Assembly: GCF_001702265.1 (NCBI RefSeq)
Contig: NZ_MAUE01000012.1
Span: 442,172 to 506,171 of the forward strand
Direction of reading: 5' to 3'
Length of the DNA stretch: 64,000 bases
DNA from: Pseudomonas aylmerensis
Lineage (GTDB): Bacteria > Pseudomonadota > Gammaproteobacteria > Pseudomonadales > Pseudomonadaceae
A program made the position numbers and the translations under genes. Within the stretch, counting starts at the first letter, position 1; each line of letters opens with the position of its first letter. Below, one piece after another: positions 1 to 8,725 of the stretch. The notes beneath the pieces are model-generated. The model was not told where the DNA came from. It ran no database searches and saw only the letters and a program-made list of their open reading frames with translations.

Positions 1-115
1 GGTTGCGCAGGCGTTCGGCATCGGTGTCGACCACAGTGATGTCGTTGGCTTCACTGGCCAAATGCTCGGCCAGCGTGCCACCGACCTGCCCTGCCCCAAG
101 GATGATGATTTTCAT
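1..115 (-). CDS. trkA: Trk potassium uptake protein TrkA, N-terminus only (partial)
   Basis: Only the first 38 codons are present; the gene runs off the left edge. The translation starts [19 protein letters not shown], a Rossmann NAD-binding start with GAGQVG at residues 7-12, followed by an acidic residue run (VVDTD) at the end of the second strand, as in TrkA/KTN domains. TrkA is the cytoplasmic NAD-binding regulatory subunit of the TrkH/TrkG potassium channel. It lies 22 bp downstream of rsmB on the same strand, which is the usual Pseudomonas order fmt-rsmB-trkA and suggests cotranscription. Confidence 0.88.
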   Translation of the reverse strand, partial: MKIIILGAGQVGGTLAEHLASEANDITVVDTDAERLRN

Positions 116-137
116 CCGGTCACTCCCTTAAACCCAT

Positions 138-1448
138 TCAGCCGCGTGCGGCGGCAATCTTGATCAGTTTGGCGTAATAGAAGCCGTCGTGTCCGCCTTC
201 CTGTGCAAGCAATTGGCGACCATGGGGTTGCTTGATGCCGGCGGCCGTGGCGAGATCGAGCTCACGCGCACCGCTGGTGCGGGCGAGGAAGGCTTGGATC
301 ACCTCGGTGTTTTCGGTGGGCAAGGTCGAGCAGGTGGCGTAGAGCAGGATGCCGCCGACTTCAAGGGTCGGCCACAGTGCGTCGAGCAACTCGCCTTGCA
401 GCACGGCCAGGGCGGCGATGTCGTCGGGTTGGCGGGTCAGCTTGATGTCCGGGTGGCGACGGATCACGCCGGTGGCGGAACAGGGGGCGTCGAGCAGGAT
501 GCGCTGGAACGGCTTGCCGTCCCACCAGGTGGCGGTGTCGCGGCCGTCGGCGGCGATCAGCTCGGCACTCAGGCCCAGGCGTGCGAGGTTTTCCCGCACG
601 CGCACCAGGCGCTTGGCTTCCAGGTCGACGGCGACCACACCGGCGAGGTCTTTTTCGACCTCAAGAATGTGACAAGTCTTACCGCCAGGCGCGCAGCAGG
701 CGTCCAGCACGCGCTGGCCGGGGGCCAGGTCGAGCAGGTCGGCGGCCAGTTGCGCGGCTTCGTCCTGCACGCTGATCCAGCCTTCGGCAAAGCCCGGCAG
801 GCTGCGCACATCGGTGGCGGCGTCGAGAACAATGCCGTCGATGCTGTACACGCAGGCAGTAGCGCCAATGCCCGCGTCCGCCAGCAGTTGCAGGTAGCTG
901 TCCCGATGGTGATGGCGACGGTTGACCCGCAGGATCATCGGCGGGTGTGCATTGTTGGCCGCGCAAATGGCTTCCCATTGCTCGGGCCAGAAGGCCTTCA
1001 GGGACTTTTGCAGCCAGCGCGGGTGGGCGGTGCGCACCACCGGGTCATGCTCCAGCTCGGCCAGCAGCGCTTCGCTTTCACGCTGGGCGCGGCGCAGTAC
1101 GGCATTGAGCAGCGCCTTGGCCCAGGGCTTTTTCAGTTTATCGGCGCAACCGACGGTTTCGCCGATGGCCGCGTGGGCCGGCACGCGGGTGTAGAGCAAC
1201 TGGTAGAGGCCCACCAGCAGCAACGCTTCGACATCGGCATCCGCCGCCTTGAAGGGCTTTTGCAGCAGCTTGGCCGCCAGCGCCGACAAGCGCGGCTGCC
1301 AGCGGGCAGTGCCGAAGGCCAGGTCCTGGGTGAAGCCACGGTCGCGGTCGTCGACCTTATCCAACTGCGTGGGCAACGAACTGTTCAGCGAAGCCTTGCC
1401 GTTGAGGACGGCGGCGAGAGCCTTGGCGGCGGCCAGACGCGGATTCAT
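138..1448 (-). CDS. rsmB: 16S rRNA (cytosine(967)-C5)-methyltransferase RsmB (Sun/Fmu)
   Basis: This 436-residue protein has the two-part RsmB layout. The N-terminal NusB-like helical domain covers about residues 1-140, and the SAM-dependent methyltransferase follows. Motif I is [11 protein letters not shown] at 247-257. The two m5C-methyltransferase cysteines are in APCS (Cys323) and ATCS (Cys373). It methylates C967 of 16S rRNA using S-adenosylmethionine. The start codon overlaps the fmt stop by 4 nt (ATGA), so the two are translationally coupled, and trkA follows. Confidence 0.97.
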   Translation of the reverse strand: MNPRLAAAKALAAVLNGKASLNSSLPTQLDKVDDRDRGFTQDLAFGTARWQPRLSALAAKLLQKPFKAADADVEALLLVGLYQLLYTRVPAHAAIGETVGCADKLKKPWAKALLNAVLRRAQRESEALLAELEHDPVVRTAHPRWLQKSLKAFWPEQWEAICAANNAHPPMILRVNRRHHHRDSYLQLLADAGIGATACVYSIDGIVLDAATDVRSLPGFAEGWISVQDEAAQLAADLLDLAPGQRVLDACCAPGGKTCHILEVEKDLAGVVAVDLEAKRLVRVRENLARLGLSAELIAADGRDTATWWDGKPFQRILLDAPCSATGVIRRHPDIKLTRQPDDIAALAVLQGELLDALWPTLEVGGILLYATCSTLPTENTEVIQAFLARTSGARELDLATAAGIKQPHGRQLLAQEGGHDGFYYAKLIKIAAARG

Positions 1449-2398
1449 TGCGCGACCACCCCGAGAAGCGTGCCCAGGGCAAATTTCTCACGACGGCTGT
1501 TGAACAAATCGCTGAAATTAAGCGCCTTGCCCCCGGGCAATTGCAGACGGGTCAGGCACAGCGCCTGCTCACCACAGGCGACCAACAGGCCGTCCTTGCT
1601 GGCGCCGATGATTTCACCGGGAGCACCTTTACCGTCGGCCAGGGTGGCGGCCAATACCTTCAGGGCTTCGCCATTGAGGCTGCTGTGGCAGATCGGCCAC
1701 GGGTTGAACGCGCGCACCAGGCGCTCCAGCTCCACGGCCGGGCGGTTCCAGTCGATGCGCGCCTCGTCCTTGTTCAGCTTGTGGGCGTAGGTGGCCAGGC
1801 TGTCGTCCTGCACTTCGCCTTCCAGGGTACCGGCGGCGAGCCCGGCGATGGCCTGGATCACGGCAGGTGGGCCCAGTTCGGCCAGGCGGTCGTGCAGGCT
1901 GCCGCCGGTGTCTTCGGCGGTGATCGGGGTGGTGACTTTGAGCAGCATCGGGCCGGTGTCCAGGCCAGCCTCCATGCGCATCACGGTGACGCCGCTTTCA
2001 CGGTCACCGGCTTCCACGGCGCGTTGGATCGGCGCTGCACCGCGCCAGCGCGGCAGCAGCGACGCATGGCTGTTGATGCAACCCAGGCGTGGGATATCCA
2101 GCACCGCTTGCGGCAGGATCAGGCCATAAGCGACCACGACCAGCAAATCCGGCTGCAGCGCGGCCAGTTCGGCCTGGGCCTCGGCATTGCGCAGGGTCGG
2201 CGGTTGCAGCACAGGAATGTTGTGCTCGAGCGCCAGTTGCTTGACCGGGCTCGGCATCAGTTTTTGCCCGCGACCGGCCGGGCGATCCGGCTGGGTGTAC
2301 ACCGCGACGATGTCATAAGGGCTGGCAAGCAGCGCCTTGAGGTGTTCGGCGGCGAATTCGGGGGTGCCGGCAAAAACAATGCGCAATGGCTCGGTCAT
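1445..2398 (-). CDS. fmt: Methionyl-tRNA formyltransferase
   Basis: This 317-residue enzyme transfers formyl from 10-formyltetrahydrofolate to Met-tRNAfMet to make the initiator tRNA. The N-terminal formyltransferase domain carries the catalytic triad in [13 protein letters not shown] (Asn109, His111) and EAGLDTGP (Asp147). The C-terminal OB-like tRNA-binding domain follows from about residue 205. The length is normal. def lies 69 bp upstream on the same strand, and rsmB overlaps its end. A perfect hairpin with a T-rich tail on this strand sits in the def-fmt gap and may reduce read-through from def. Confidence 0.98.
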   Translation of the reverse strand: MTEPLRIVFAGTPEFAAEHLKALLASPYDIVAVYTQPDRPAGRGQKLMPSPVKQLALEHNIPVLQPPTLRNAEAQAELAALQPDLLVVVAYGLILPQAVLDIPRLGCINSHASLLPRWRGAAPIQRAVEAGDRESGVTVMRMEAGLDTGPMLLKVTTPITAEDTGGSLHDRLAELGPPAVIQAIAGLAAGTLEGEVQDDSLATYAHKLNKDEARIDWNRPAVELERLVRAFNPWPICHSSLNGEALKVLAATLADGKGAPGEIIGASKDGLLVACGEQALCLTRLQLPGGKALNFSDLFNSRREKFALGTLLGVVAQ

Positions 2399-2430
2399 GG
2401 GAGGTCTCGGTTAAAAGCAGTCACAAAAGA

Positions 2431-2456
2431 AAAAGGCTTGCCGCAGCAAGCCTTTG
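2431..2456 (-). terminator. Hairpin with T-tract between def and fmt
   Basis: A perfect 10-bp stem (AAAGGCTTGC at 2432-2441, GCAAGCCTTT at 2446-2455) has a 4-nt loop. Read on the minus strand it follows the def stop codon, and the right arm runs into TTTTTCTTTT, the form of a Rho-independent terminator. Because fmt follows 69 bp after def in the same direction, it may act as a partial terminator or attenuator inside a def-fmt-rsmB-trkA operon, or define an end for def with a separate fmt promoter. Activity is inferred from sequence only. Confidence 0.6.
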
Positions 2457-2467
2457 GAAGAAGGGCA

Positions 2468-2974
2468 TCAAGCTTGCTGGCGATGCTTTTTTTCCAGCTT
2501 CTTCTTGATCCGGTCACGTTTGAGCGTGGACAGGTAATCGACAAACAGCTTGCCGTTGAGGTGGTCGCATTCGTGCTGGATGCAGACTGCCAGCAGGCCT
2601 TCGGCAATCAGCTCGAACGGCTTGCCGTCGCGGTCCAGGGCCTTGATCTTCACGCGCAGCGGGCGTTCGACGTTCTCGTAGAATTCCGGCACCGACAGGC
2701 AGCCTTCCTGGTATTCGCCCATCTCGTCGGTCAGCGGTTCGAACTCGGGATTGATGTACACCCTCGGTTCGCTGCGGTCTTCCGACAGGTCCATGACCAC
2801 GACGCGCTGATGCACGTTGACCTGGGTCGCGGCGAGGCCGATGCCCGGGGCTTCATACATTGTTTCAAACATGTCATCGACCAACTGACGAACCTTGTCG
2901 TCCACTACGGCCACCGGTTTGGCGATCGTGCGCAGGCGCGAGTCGGGGAATTCGAGGATGTTCAAAATAGCCAT
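2468..2974 (-). CDS. def: Peptide deformylase
   Basis: This 168-residue metalloenzyme removes the N-formyl group from new proteins, completing the cycle that Fmt begins. All three family motifs are present: GIGLAATQV (44-52), EGCLSVPE with metal ligand Cys92, and QHECDH with His134, Glu135 and His138. The length and lack of a signal peptide fit a type I cytoplasmic deformylase. It is divergent from the envelope protein gene at 3110, with 135 bp between them. Confidence 0.98.
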   Translation of the reverse strand: MAILNILEFPDSRLRTIAKPVAVVDDKVRQLVDDMFETMYEAPGIGLAATQVNVHQRVVVMDLSEDRSEPRVYINPEFEPLTDEMGEYQEGCLSVPEFYENVERPLRVKIKALDRDGKPFELIAEGLLAVCIQHECDHLNGKLFVDYLSTLKRDRIKKKLEKKHRQQA

Positions 2975-3109
2975 AAGCGTAATTGCTGCACATGTGAGGT
3001 AGAGGCAAATCGGCGTTGGGATGGACCCAGACAGCCGGTGTGAAAGGCTCGCAAGCCGCGAAGGCTATGGCATTTCACGCGAACGCACATAATAAAGGAG
3101 ATTCACCCC

Positions 3110-3886
3110 ATGAGGAAATCGCTACTCGTCTTGCTGCTGTGGGCCCCGCTTGCCATGGCCCTGCTTCCTGCACCCGTCCAGCGCCTGGATCCGCCGGCCT
3201 ATCAGGCCATCCAGCGCTTTTTATTGCACAACCGCATTCTTGATTCGCCCACCGACCTGGACACCGCGCCCTACATTGTCGCCGCCGGCAACGGCCGGGT
3301 ATTGGGCGCCCATGACGAGCACGTGCATGCCCGGGGCGACCTGGATCCTGCCCAGCCGGGTTATGCAATCGTGCGACGCGGCAAGGCTTACACCGATCCG
3401 CACACCCAGGAGCTGCTGGGTATCAACGCCGATGACATCGGCACCGCACAATTTGTAACCGCAGGTGATCTCACCACCCTCGCCGTGCATCGGGTCACCC
3501 AGGAGGTCCGGCCTGGCGATCGCTTGCTGCGCGTCCAACCTGCCATCGATCCGGCCAACTTTGGCGCATCCCGGTCGGCGCCGTTCATTGCGGGACAGAT
3601 CATCGATATTCCCAGGGGCGTGACCCAGATCGGCGTGCTGGATGCCGTCACCCTGAACAAAGGCCGCCGTGACGGTGTGTTCGAAGGCCAACTGCTGACA
3701 TTGATCAAGGCCGGCGCGACCGTGCGCGACACCTTGACTGGCGCACCAGTCACGCTACCGGACGAACGCGCCGGCACGCTGTTGGTGTTTCGCACCTATG
3801 AAAAGCTCAGCTATGGCCTGGTGCTCAGTGCTTCCCGACCCTTGGCCGTAATGGATCGTTTCGAGAGTGCTGATCAAACGCAATAA
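3110..3886 (+). CDS. Secreted LysM-family protein lacking its LysM domain
   Basis: This 258-residue protein starts after a good Shine-Dalgarno (AAAGGAG, 3095-3101). It has a hydrophobic signal peptide (about residues 1-18). The remaining sequence matches the C-terminal part of the roughly 340-residue LysM peptidoglycan-binding protein found between def and dprA in Pseudomonas, for example AIQRFLLHNRILDSPTDLD and RGVTQIGVLDAVTLNKGRRDG. In the usual protein a LysM module (YTVVKGDTLW type) of about 50-60 residues plus a linker lies between signal peptide and this region. Here the signal peptide runs straight into LPAPVQRLDPP with no LysM motif in any frame nearby. It looks like an in-frame loss of about 80 residues. 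The reading frame is otherwise intact, and the protein may still be exported without binding peptidoglycan. The family comparison is from memory. Confidence 0.85.
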   Translation: MRKSLLVLLLWAPLAMALLPAPVQRLDPPAYQAIQRFLLHNRILDSPTDLDTAPYIVAAGNGRVLGAHDEHVHARGDLDPAQPGYAIVRRGKAYTDPHTQELLGINADDIGTAQFVTAGDLTTLAVHRVTQEVRPGDRLLRVQPAIDPANFGASRSAPFIAGQIIDIPRGVTQIGVLDAVTLNKGRRDGVFEGQLLTLIKAGATVRDTLTGAPVTLPDERAGTLLVFRTYEKLSYGLVLSASRPLAVMDRFESADQTQ

Positions 3887-3915
3887 ATAGCCTGCTAAAT
3901 AAGTTACCAACAGAG

Positions 3916-3924
3916 TTATCCACA
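3916..3924 (+). promoter_or_regulatory. Perfect DnaA box upstream of dprA
   Basis: TTATCCACA, an exact DnaA-box consensus, lies 26 bp before the dprA start. A second exact copy is inside dprA at 4513-4521, same orientation. Whether DnaA binds here is not shown. Single 9-mers occur by chance, but two in 600 bp are uncommon. Confidence 0.45.
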
Positions 3925-3949
3925 GCTTGTTCCGGTCAAGGATGATCAG

Positions 3950-5044
3950 ATGTATCCGATAAACAGCAGTGAAATATCCCCTTCAGAACTGGAAGCCCGA
4001 CTACGCTTGCACAGGCTGCCGGAGGTGGGCCCGAAGCGTTTTCGCTTATTGATCGAGGCATTCGGCTCGGCCTCAAAGGCGATCAGCGCGCCGGCCAGTG
4101 CCTGGCGTTCCCTGGGTTTGCCAGCCATCAGCGCCGAGGCTCGGCGCAGTCACGAGATCCGCGACGGTGCCAGCCGGGCATTGGGCTGGCTTGAGCACCC
4201 GGCCCAGCATTTGCTGATGTGGGACCAGCCGGACTACCCCGCCTTGCTTGCCCAGATCGACGATGCGCCGCCGCTTTTATTCGTCGCAGGCGACCCCGGG
4301 ATCCTGGAAAAACCGCAGTTGGCGATGGTCGGCAGTCGCCGTGCATCACGCCCAGGCATGGACACCGCCGCTGCCTTTTCCCGCAGCCTGGCAAGCGCCG
4401 GTTTTGTCATCACCAGTGGCCTGGCGTTGGGCATCGACGGTGCGGCTCATCAAGCGGCATTGGACGTCGGCGGCCAGACCATCGGCGTGCTCGGCACGGG
4501 GCTGGAAAATTTTTATCCACAGCGCCACAAACGCCTGGCAGAAGCGATGATTGCCCATGGCAGCGCAGTGGTTTCCGAGTTTGCGCTGGATGCCGCGCCC
4601 CATGCGGCCAACTTTCCACGGCGCAACCGAATCATCAGCGGCCTGTCCCTGGGCGTGCTGGTGGTGGAAGCCAGCATCGCCAGCGGCTCGTTGATTACGG
4701 CGAAACTGGCGGCTGAACAGGGGCGTGAGGTGTATGCGATTCCGGGCTCTATCCATCATCCCGGCGCCAAGGGCTGCCACCAGTTGATCCGCGACGGCGC
4801 GGTACTGGTGGAAACCATCGAGCACATTCTGGAAGGGTTGCGCGGCTGGCAGGCGTTGTCTCGCCCGGTGCCGATACCGGTGGTGCATCCGCTGGTGGCG
4901 CTGCTGCACGCGGCGCCTCACACCAGTGAGGGGTTGGCGATTGCCAGCGGGCGCCCGCTGTCCCAGGTTTTGGCGACCCTGACGGAGCTGGAGCTGGAAG
5001 GCCAGGTGATCTGCGAAAGCGGGCGCTGGCTTGCGCGCTGCTAG
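3950..5044 (+). CDS. dprA: DNA-processing protein DprA (Smf)
   Basis: This 364-residue protein binds single-stranded DNA and loads RecA during natural transformation. It has an N-terminal helical/SAM-like region with the helix-hairpin-helix-type VGPKRF. The central Rossmann-like DprA domain carries MVGSRRASRPG, SGLALGIDGAAH, GTGLENFYPQRH and NRIISGLSLGVLVVEA. A C-terminal winged-helix-like DprA_WH segment covers about residues 300-364. The ATG at 3950 has AAGGATG as ribosome site. It heads a cluster with tsaC (54 bp downstream), the usual bacterial pairing. Confidence 0.96.
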   Translation: MYPINSSEISPSELEARLRLHRLPEVGPKRFRLLIEAFGSASKAISAPASAWRSLGLPAISAEARRSHEIRDGASRALGWLEHPAQHLLMWDQPDYPALLAQIDDAPPLLFVAGDPGILEKPQLAMVGSRRASRPGMDTAAAFSRSLASAGFVITSGLALGIDGAAHQAALDVGGQTIGVLGTGLENFYPQRHKRLAEAMIAHGSAVVSEFALDAAPHAANFPRRNRIISGLSLGVLVVEASIASGSLITAKLAAEQGREVYAIPGSIHHPGAKGCHQLIRDGAVLVETIEHILEGLRGWQALSRPVPIPVVHPLVALLHAAPHTSEGLAIASGRPLSQVLATLTELELEGQVICESGRWLARC

Positions 5045-5098
5045 GTTTTGTAACGAAGATCGGTAAACTGCGCAGAGCTTTAGTCCGGAGAGTGAGCA

Positions 5099-5656
5099 AT
5101 GGTCAACAGGTGGCGTGTGCTGGAAACCGCACGAGAAATTCGCGCAGGCGCGGTGATCGCCTACCCAACCGAGGCGGTGTGGGGCTTGGGCTGCGATCCG
5201 TGGAATGAAGAGGCAGTCGACCGTCTGCTCGCGATCAAGAACCGCTCGGTAGACAAGGGCCTGATCCTGGTGGCGGACAACATTCGCCAGTTCGATTTTC
5301 TCTTCGAAGACTTCCCGCAGGACTGGATCGACCGCATGGCCAGCACTTGGCCGGGGCCGAACACCTGGCTGGTGCCCCACCAGGATCTGTTGCCGGAATG
5401 GGTGACCGGGATGCACGACACCGTCGCGTTGCGCGTCACCGACCACCCACTGGTGCGGGACCTGTGTTCGCTGGTCGGGCCGTTGATTTCGACGTCGGCC
5501 AATCCTCAAGGCCGTCCTGCCGCGCGCACGCGAATTCGCGTGGAGCAGTACTTCCGCGGCCAGGTGGACCTGGTATTGGGCGGCGCCCTGGGTGGGCGCA
5601 AGAACCCGAGCCTGATTCGAAACCTGGCAACCGGTGAGGTGGTGCGGCCGTCCTGA
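5099..5656 (+). CDS. tsaC: L-threonylcarbamoyladenylate synthase (TsaC, YrdC family)
   Basis: This 185-residue YrdC/Sua5-type enzyme makes threonylcarbamoyl-AMP from threonine, bicarbonate and ATP, the first step of t6A37 modification of tRNAs reading ANN codons. Family features are [14 protein letters not shown] near residue 21, the [13 protein letters not shown] segment, and [12 protein letters not shown] near the C-terminus. The length matches the short TsaC form without the Sua5 domain. It has a GGAGAGTGAGC-type ribosome site and follows dprA. Confidence 0.95.
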   Translation: MVNRWRVLETAREIRAGAVIAYPTEAVWGLGCDPWNEEAVDRLLAIKNRSVDKGLILVADNIRQFDFLFEDFPQDWIDRMASTWPGPNTWLVPHQDLLPEWVTGMHDTVALRVTDHPLVRDLCSLVGPLISTSANPQGRPAARTRIRVEQYFRGQVDLVLGGALGGRKNPSLIRNLATGEVVRPS

Positions 5657-5720
5657 GGGCGCATCGTGCCCATCGCCGGCAGGCCCGCTTTAGCCGGCTT
5701 GCTGGCGATGGCACCCTCAA
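5657..5720. repeat. Imperfect palindrome between convergent tsaC and qor
   Basis: GTGCCCATCGCCGGCAGGCC (5666-5685) pairs imperfectly with the reverse complement at about 5693-5713, with GAGGG/CCCTC flanks. It resembles a degenerate REP element. It occupies nearly the whole 67-bp gap between the convergent genes and probably acts as a two-way terminator, though no clear T-tract is present. Confidence 0.55.
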
Positions 5721-5723
5721 GCC

Positions 5724-6701
5724 TTACGGCAGCAGAATGGTCGACCCGGTGGTGCGACGCCCCGACAGCTCCGTCTGCGCCTTGGCCGCATCCGCCAGCG
5801 CAAACCGCTGATTGATATCAATGCGCACCTTGCCGCTCTTGATCATCGAAAACAGGTCGTCAGCCATGGCCTGCAAGTCTTTCGGGTTGCTGGCGTAGGT
5901 CGCCAGGGTCGGGCGGGTCACGTACAGCGAGCCCTTGGCTGCCAGAATCCCCAGGTTCACCCCGTCCACCGCGCCTGACGCGTTACCGAAGCTCACCACC
6001 AGGCCGCGTGGTGCCACGCTGTCCAAAGAGGTCAGCCAAGTGTCCTTGCCGACGCCGTCGTACACCACCGGGACCTTTTTGCCGTCGGTCAATTCCAGGA
6101 CGCGCTGTGCGACGTTTTCCTTGCTGTAGTCGATGGTTTCCCAGGCACCGAGGGATTTGGCCAGCGCGGCTTTTTCCGGCGAGCTGACCGTACCGATCAG
6201 CTTGACGCCCAGCGCCTTGGCCCATTGGCAGGCCAGGGAGCCCACGCCACCGGCAGCGGCGTGGAACAGGATGGTCTCGCCACCCTTGAGCTCATAGGTC
6301 TGGCGCAGCAGGTACTGCACGGTCAGGCCCTTGAGCATGGCGCCGGCGGCTTGTTCGAAGCTGATGTCGTCCGGCAGGTGCACCAGATTGGCGGCGGGCA
6401 GCACGTGCAATTCGCTGTAGGCGCCCAGCGGGCCGCTGCCATAGGCTACGCGGTCGCCGACCTTGAACTGGCTGACCTCACTGCCGACCGCATCGACCAC
6501 GCCAGCGCCTTCCGCGCCGAGCCCCGATGGCAGGGCCGGCGGCGCGTAGAGCCCACTGCGAAAATAGGTGTCGATGAAGTTCAGGCCGATGGCCTCGTTA
6601 CGCACGCGAACCTGCTGCGGGCCCGGCTCTGCCGGCGTGTAGTCCACATACTCAAGCACTTCGGGGCCGCCATGGGCGCTGAACTGGATACGTTTGGCCA
6701 T
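5724..6701 (-). CDS. qor: NADPH:quinone oxidoreductase (Qor, zinc-independent MDR family)
   Basis: This 325-residue medium-chain dehydrogenase/reductase catalyses NADPH-dependent one-electron reduction of quinones. The N-terminal GroES-like domain begins MAKRIQFSAHGGPEVLEYVD. The cofactor-binding Rossmann segment is AAAGGVGSLACQWAKALG. The zinc-ligand residues of alcohol dehydrogenases are absent, as in the QOR subgroup. I chose the ATG at 6701 because AGGAG lies 8 nt upstream. A GTG two codons earlier (6707) would sit too close to that site. It is divergent from hemF. Confidence 0.93.
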   Translation of the reverse strand: MAKRIQFSAHGGPEVLEYVDYTPAEPGPQQVRVRNEAIGLNFIDTYFRSGLYAPPALPSGLGAEGAGVVDAVGSEVSQFKVGDRVAYGSGPLGAYSELHVLPAANLVHLPDDISFEQAAGAMLKGLTVQYLLRQTYELKGGETILFHAAAGGVGSLACQWAKALGVKLIGTVSSPEKAALAKSLGAWETIDYSKENVAQRVLELTDGKKVPVVYDGVGKDTWLTSLDSVAPRGLVVSFGNASGAVDGVNLGILAAKGSLYVTRPTLATYASNPKDLQAMADDLFSMIKSGKVRIDINQRFALADAAKAQTELSGRRTTGSTILLP

Positions 6702-6753
6702 CTGCACTTCTCCTGAGGTCTATTTCGCGTAGCCCACTATCCCACTCCTAAGC

Positions 6754-6797
6754 TTGACCTTCGTCAACTGCGGCGACACAGGGTGCAGTGGTATCCT
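6754..6797 (+). promoter_or_regulatory. Candidate Anr/FNR-type promoter of hemF
   Basis: TTGAC-CTTC-GTCAA (6754-6767) is a perfect dyad with the spacing of the Anr/FNR box TTGAT-N4-ATCAA, with one symmetric substitution per half-site. A -10-like TATCCT is at 6792-6797. With a start near 6803 the dyad would be centred at about -42, the class II activation position. In P. aeruginosa hemF is known to be under Anr control, which fits. The start site itself is inferred. Confidence 0.5.
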
Positions 6798-6837
6798 GTG
6801 CGCCCATTTGCCGCCGACGCCCAATGGCCTCGCGTAG

Positions 6838-7793
<956 letters not shown>

Positions 7794-7794
<1 letters not shown>

Positions 7795-8612
7795 TGGATC
7801 GTTACGTGGTATTCGGCAACCCTATCGGCCACAGCAAGTCGCCGCTGATTCACCGGATGTTCGCCGAGCAGACCGGCGAGCACCTGGACTACAGCACCCT
7901 GCTGGCGCCGCTGGAGGATTTCACCGCCTGCGCCCGTGAGTTTTTTCAGCAGGGCCGTGGTGCCAACGTCACCGTGCCGTTCAAGGAAGACGCCTACCGC
8001 CTGGCCAACACCTTGACTGAACGCGCCCAACGCGCCGGTGCTGTGAACACCCTGAGCAAACTGGCCGACGGCACCTTGCTTGGCGATAACACCGACGGCG
8101 CCGGCCTGGTGCGCGACCTGACGGTCAACGCCGGGTTAAGCCTGCAGGGCAAACGCATTCTGTTGCTGGGTGCCGGTGGTGCGGTGCGCGGCGCGCTGGA
8201 GCCGTTGCTGGCCGAACGGCCCGCCTCACTGATCATCGCCAACCGCACGGTGGAAAAAGCTGAACTGCTCGCCGAGCTGTTCGACGATCTGGGCCCGGTC
8301 TCCGCCAGTGGTTTCGATTGGCTGCGTGAGCCGGTGGACGTGATCATCAACGCCACGTCCGCCAGCCTGTCAGGCGATGTACCGCCGATTGCCGGCAGCC
8401 TGATCGAACCGGGCAAGACGTTCTGCTACGACATGATGTACGCCAAGGAACCGACCGCGTTCTGTCGCTGGGCTACCGAGCAAGGTGCGGCCGTGGCGAT
8501 GGATGGCCTGGGCATGCTGGTGGAACAGGCCGCGGAAGCGTTCTTCCTGTGGCGCGGTGTGCGCCCGGAGTCGGCACCGGTTTTAGCTGAACTGCGACGG
8601 CAGCTGGCCTGA
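7794..8612 (+). CDS. aroE: Shikimate dehydrogenase (NADP+)
   Basis: This 272-residue enzyme reduces 3-dehydroshikimate to shikimate in the aromatic amino acid pathway. The substrate site GHSKSPLIH (12-20), catalytic Lys64 in NVTVPFK and Asp101 in DNTDGAG are present. The NADPH-binding glycine motif [12 protein letters not shown] follows. Its ATG overlaps the hemF stop (TGATG). A REPIN lies directly downstream, before the convergent SulP gene. Confidence 0.97.
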
Positions 8613-8624
8613 CGCAAATCCAAA

Positions 8625-8712
8625 TGTGGGAGCTGGCTTGCCTGCGATAGCGGTGGGTCAGCCACACACCTGGCACTGATACACCGCAATCGCAGGCAAG
8701 CCAGCTCCCACA
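8625..8712. repeat. REPIN (inverted REP pair) between aroE and sulP
   Basis: TGTGGGAGCTGGCTTGCCTG at the left is matched by the inverted copy CAGGCAAGCCAGCTCCCACA at the right, with a short loop. This is the P. fluorescens-type REPIN, thought to be spread by RAYT transposases. No RAYT gene is in the window. It lies between convergent genes and may also end transcription. Confidence 0.85.
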
Positions 8713-8725
8713 GGTTTAACCGCGT

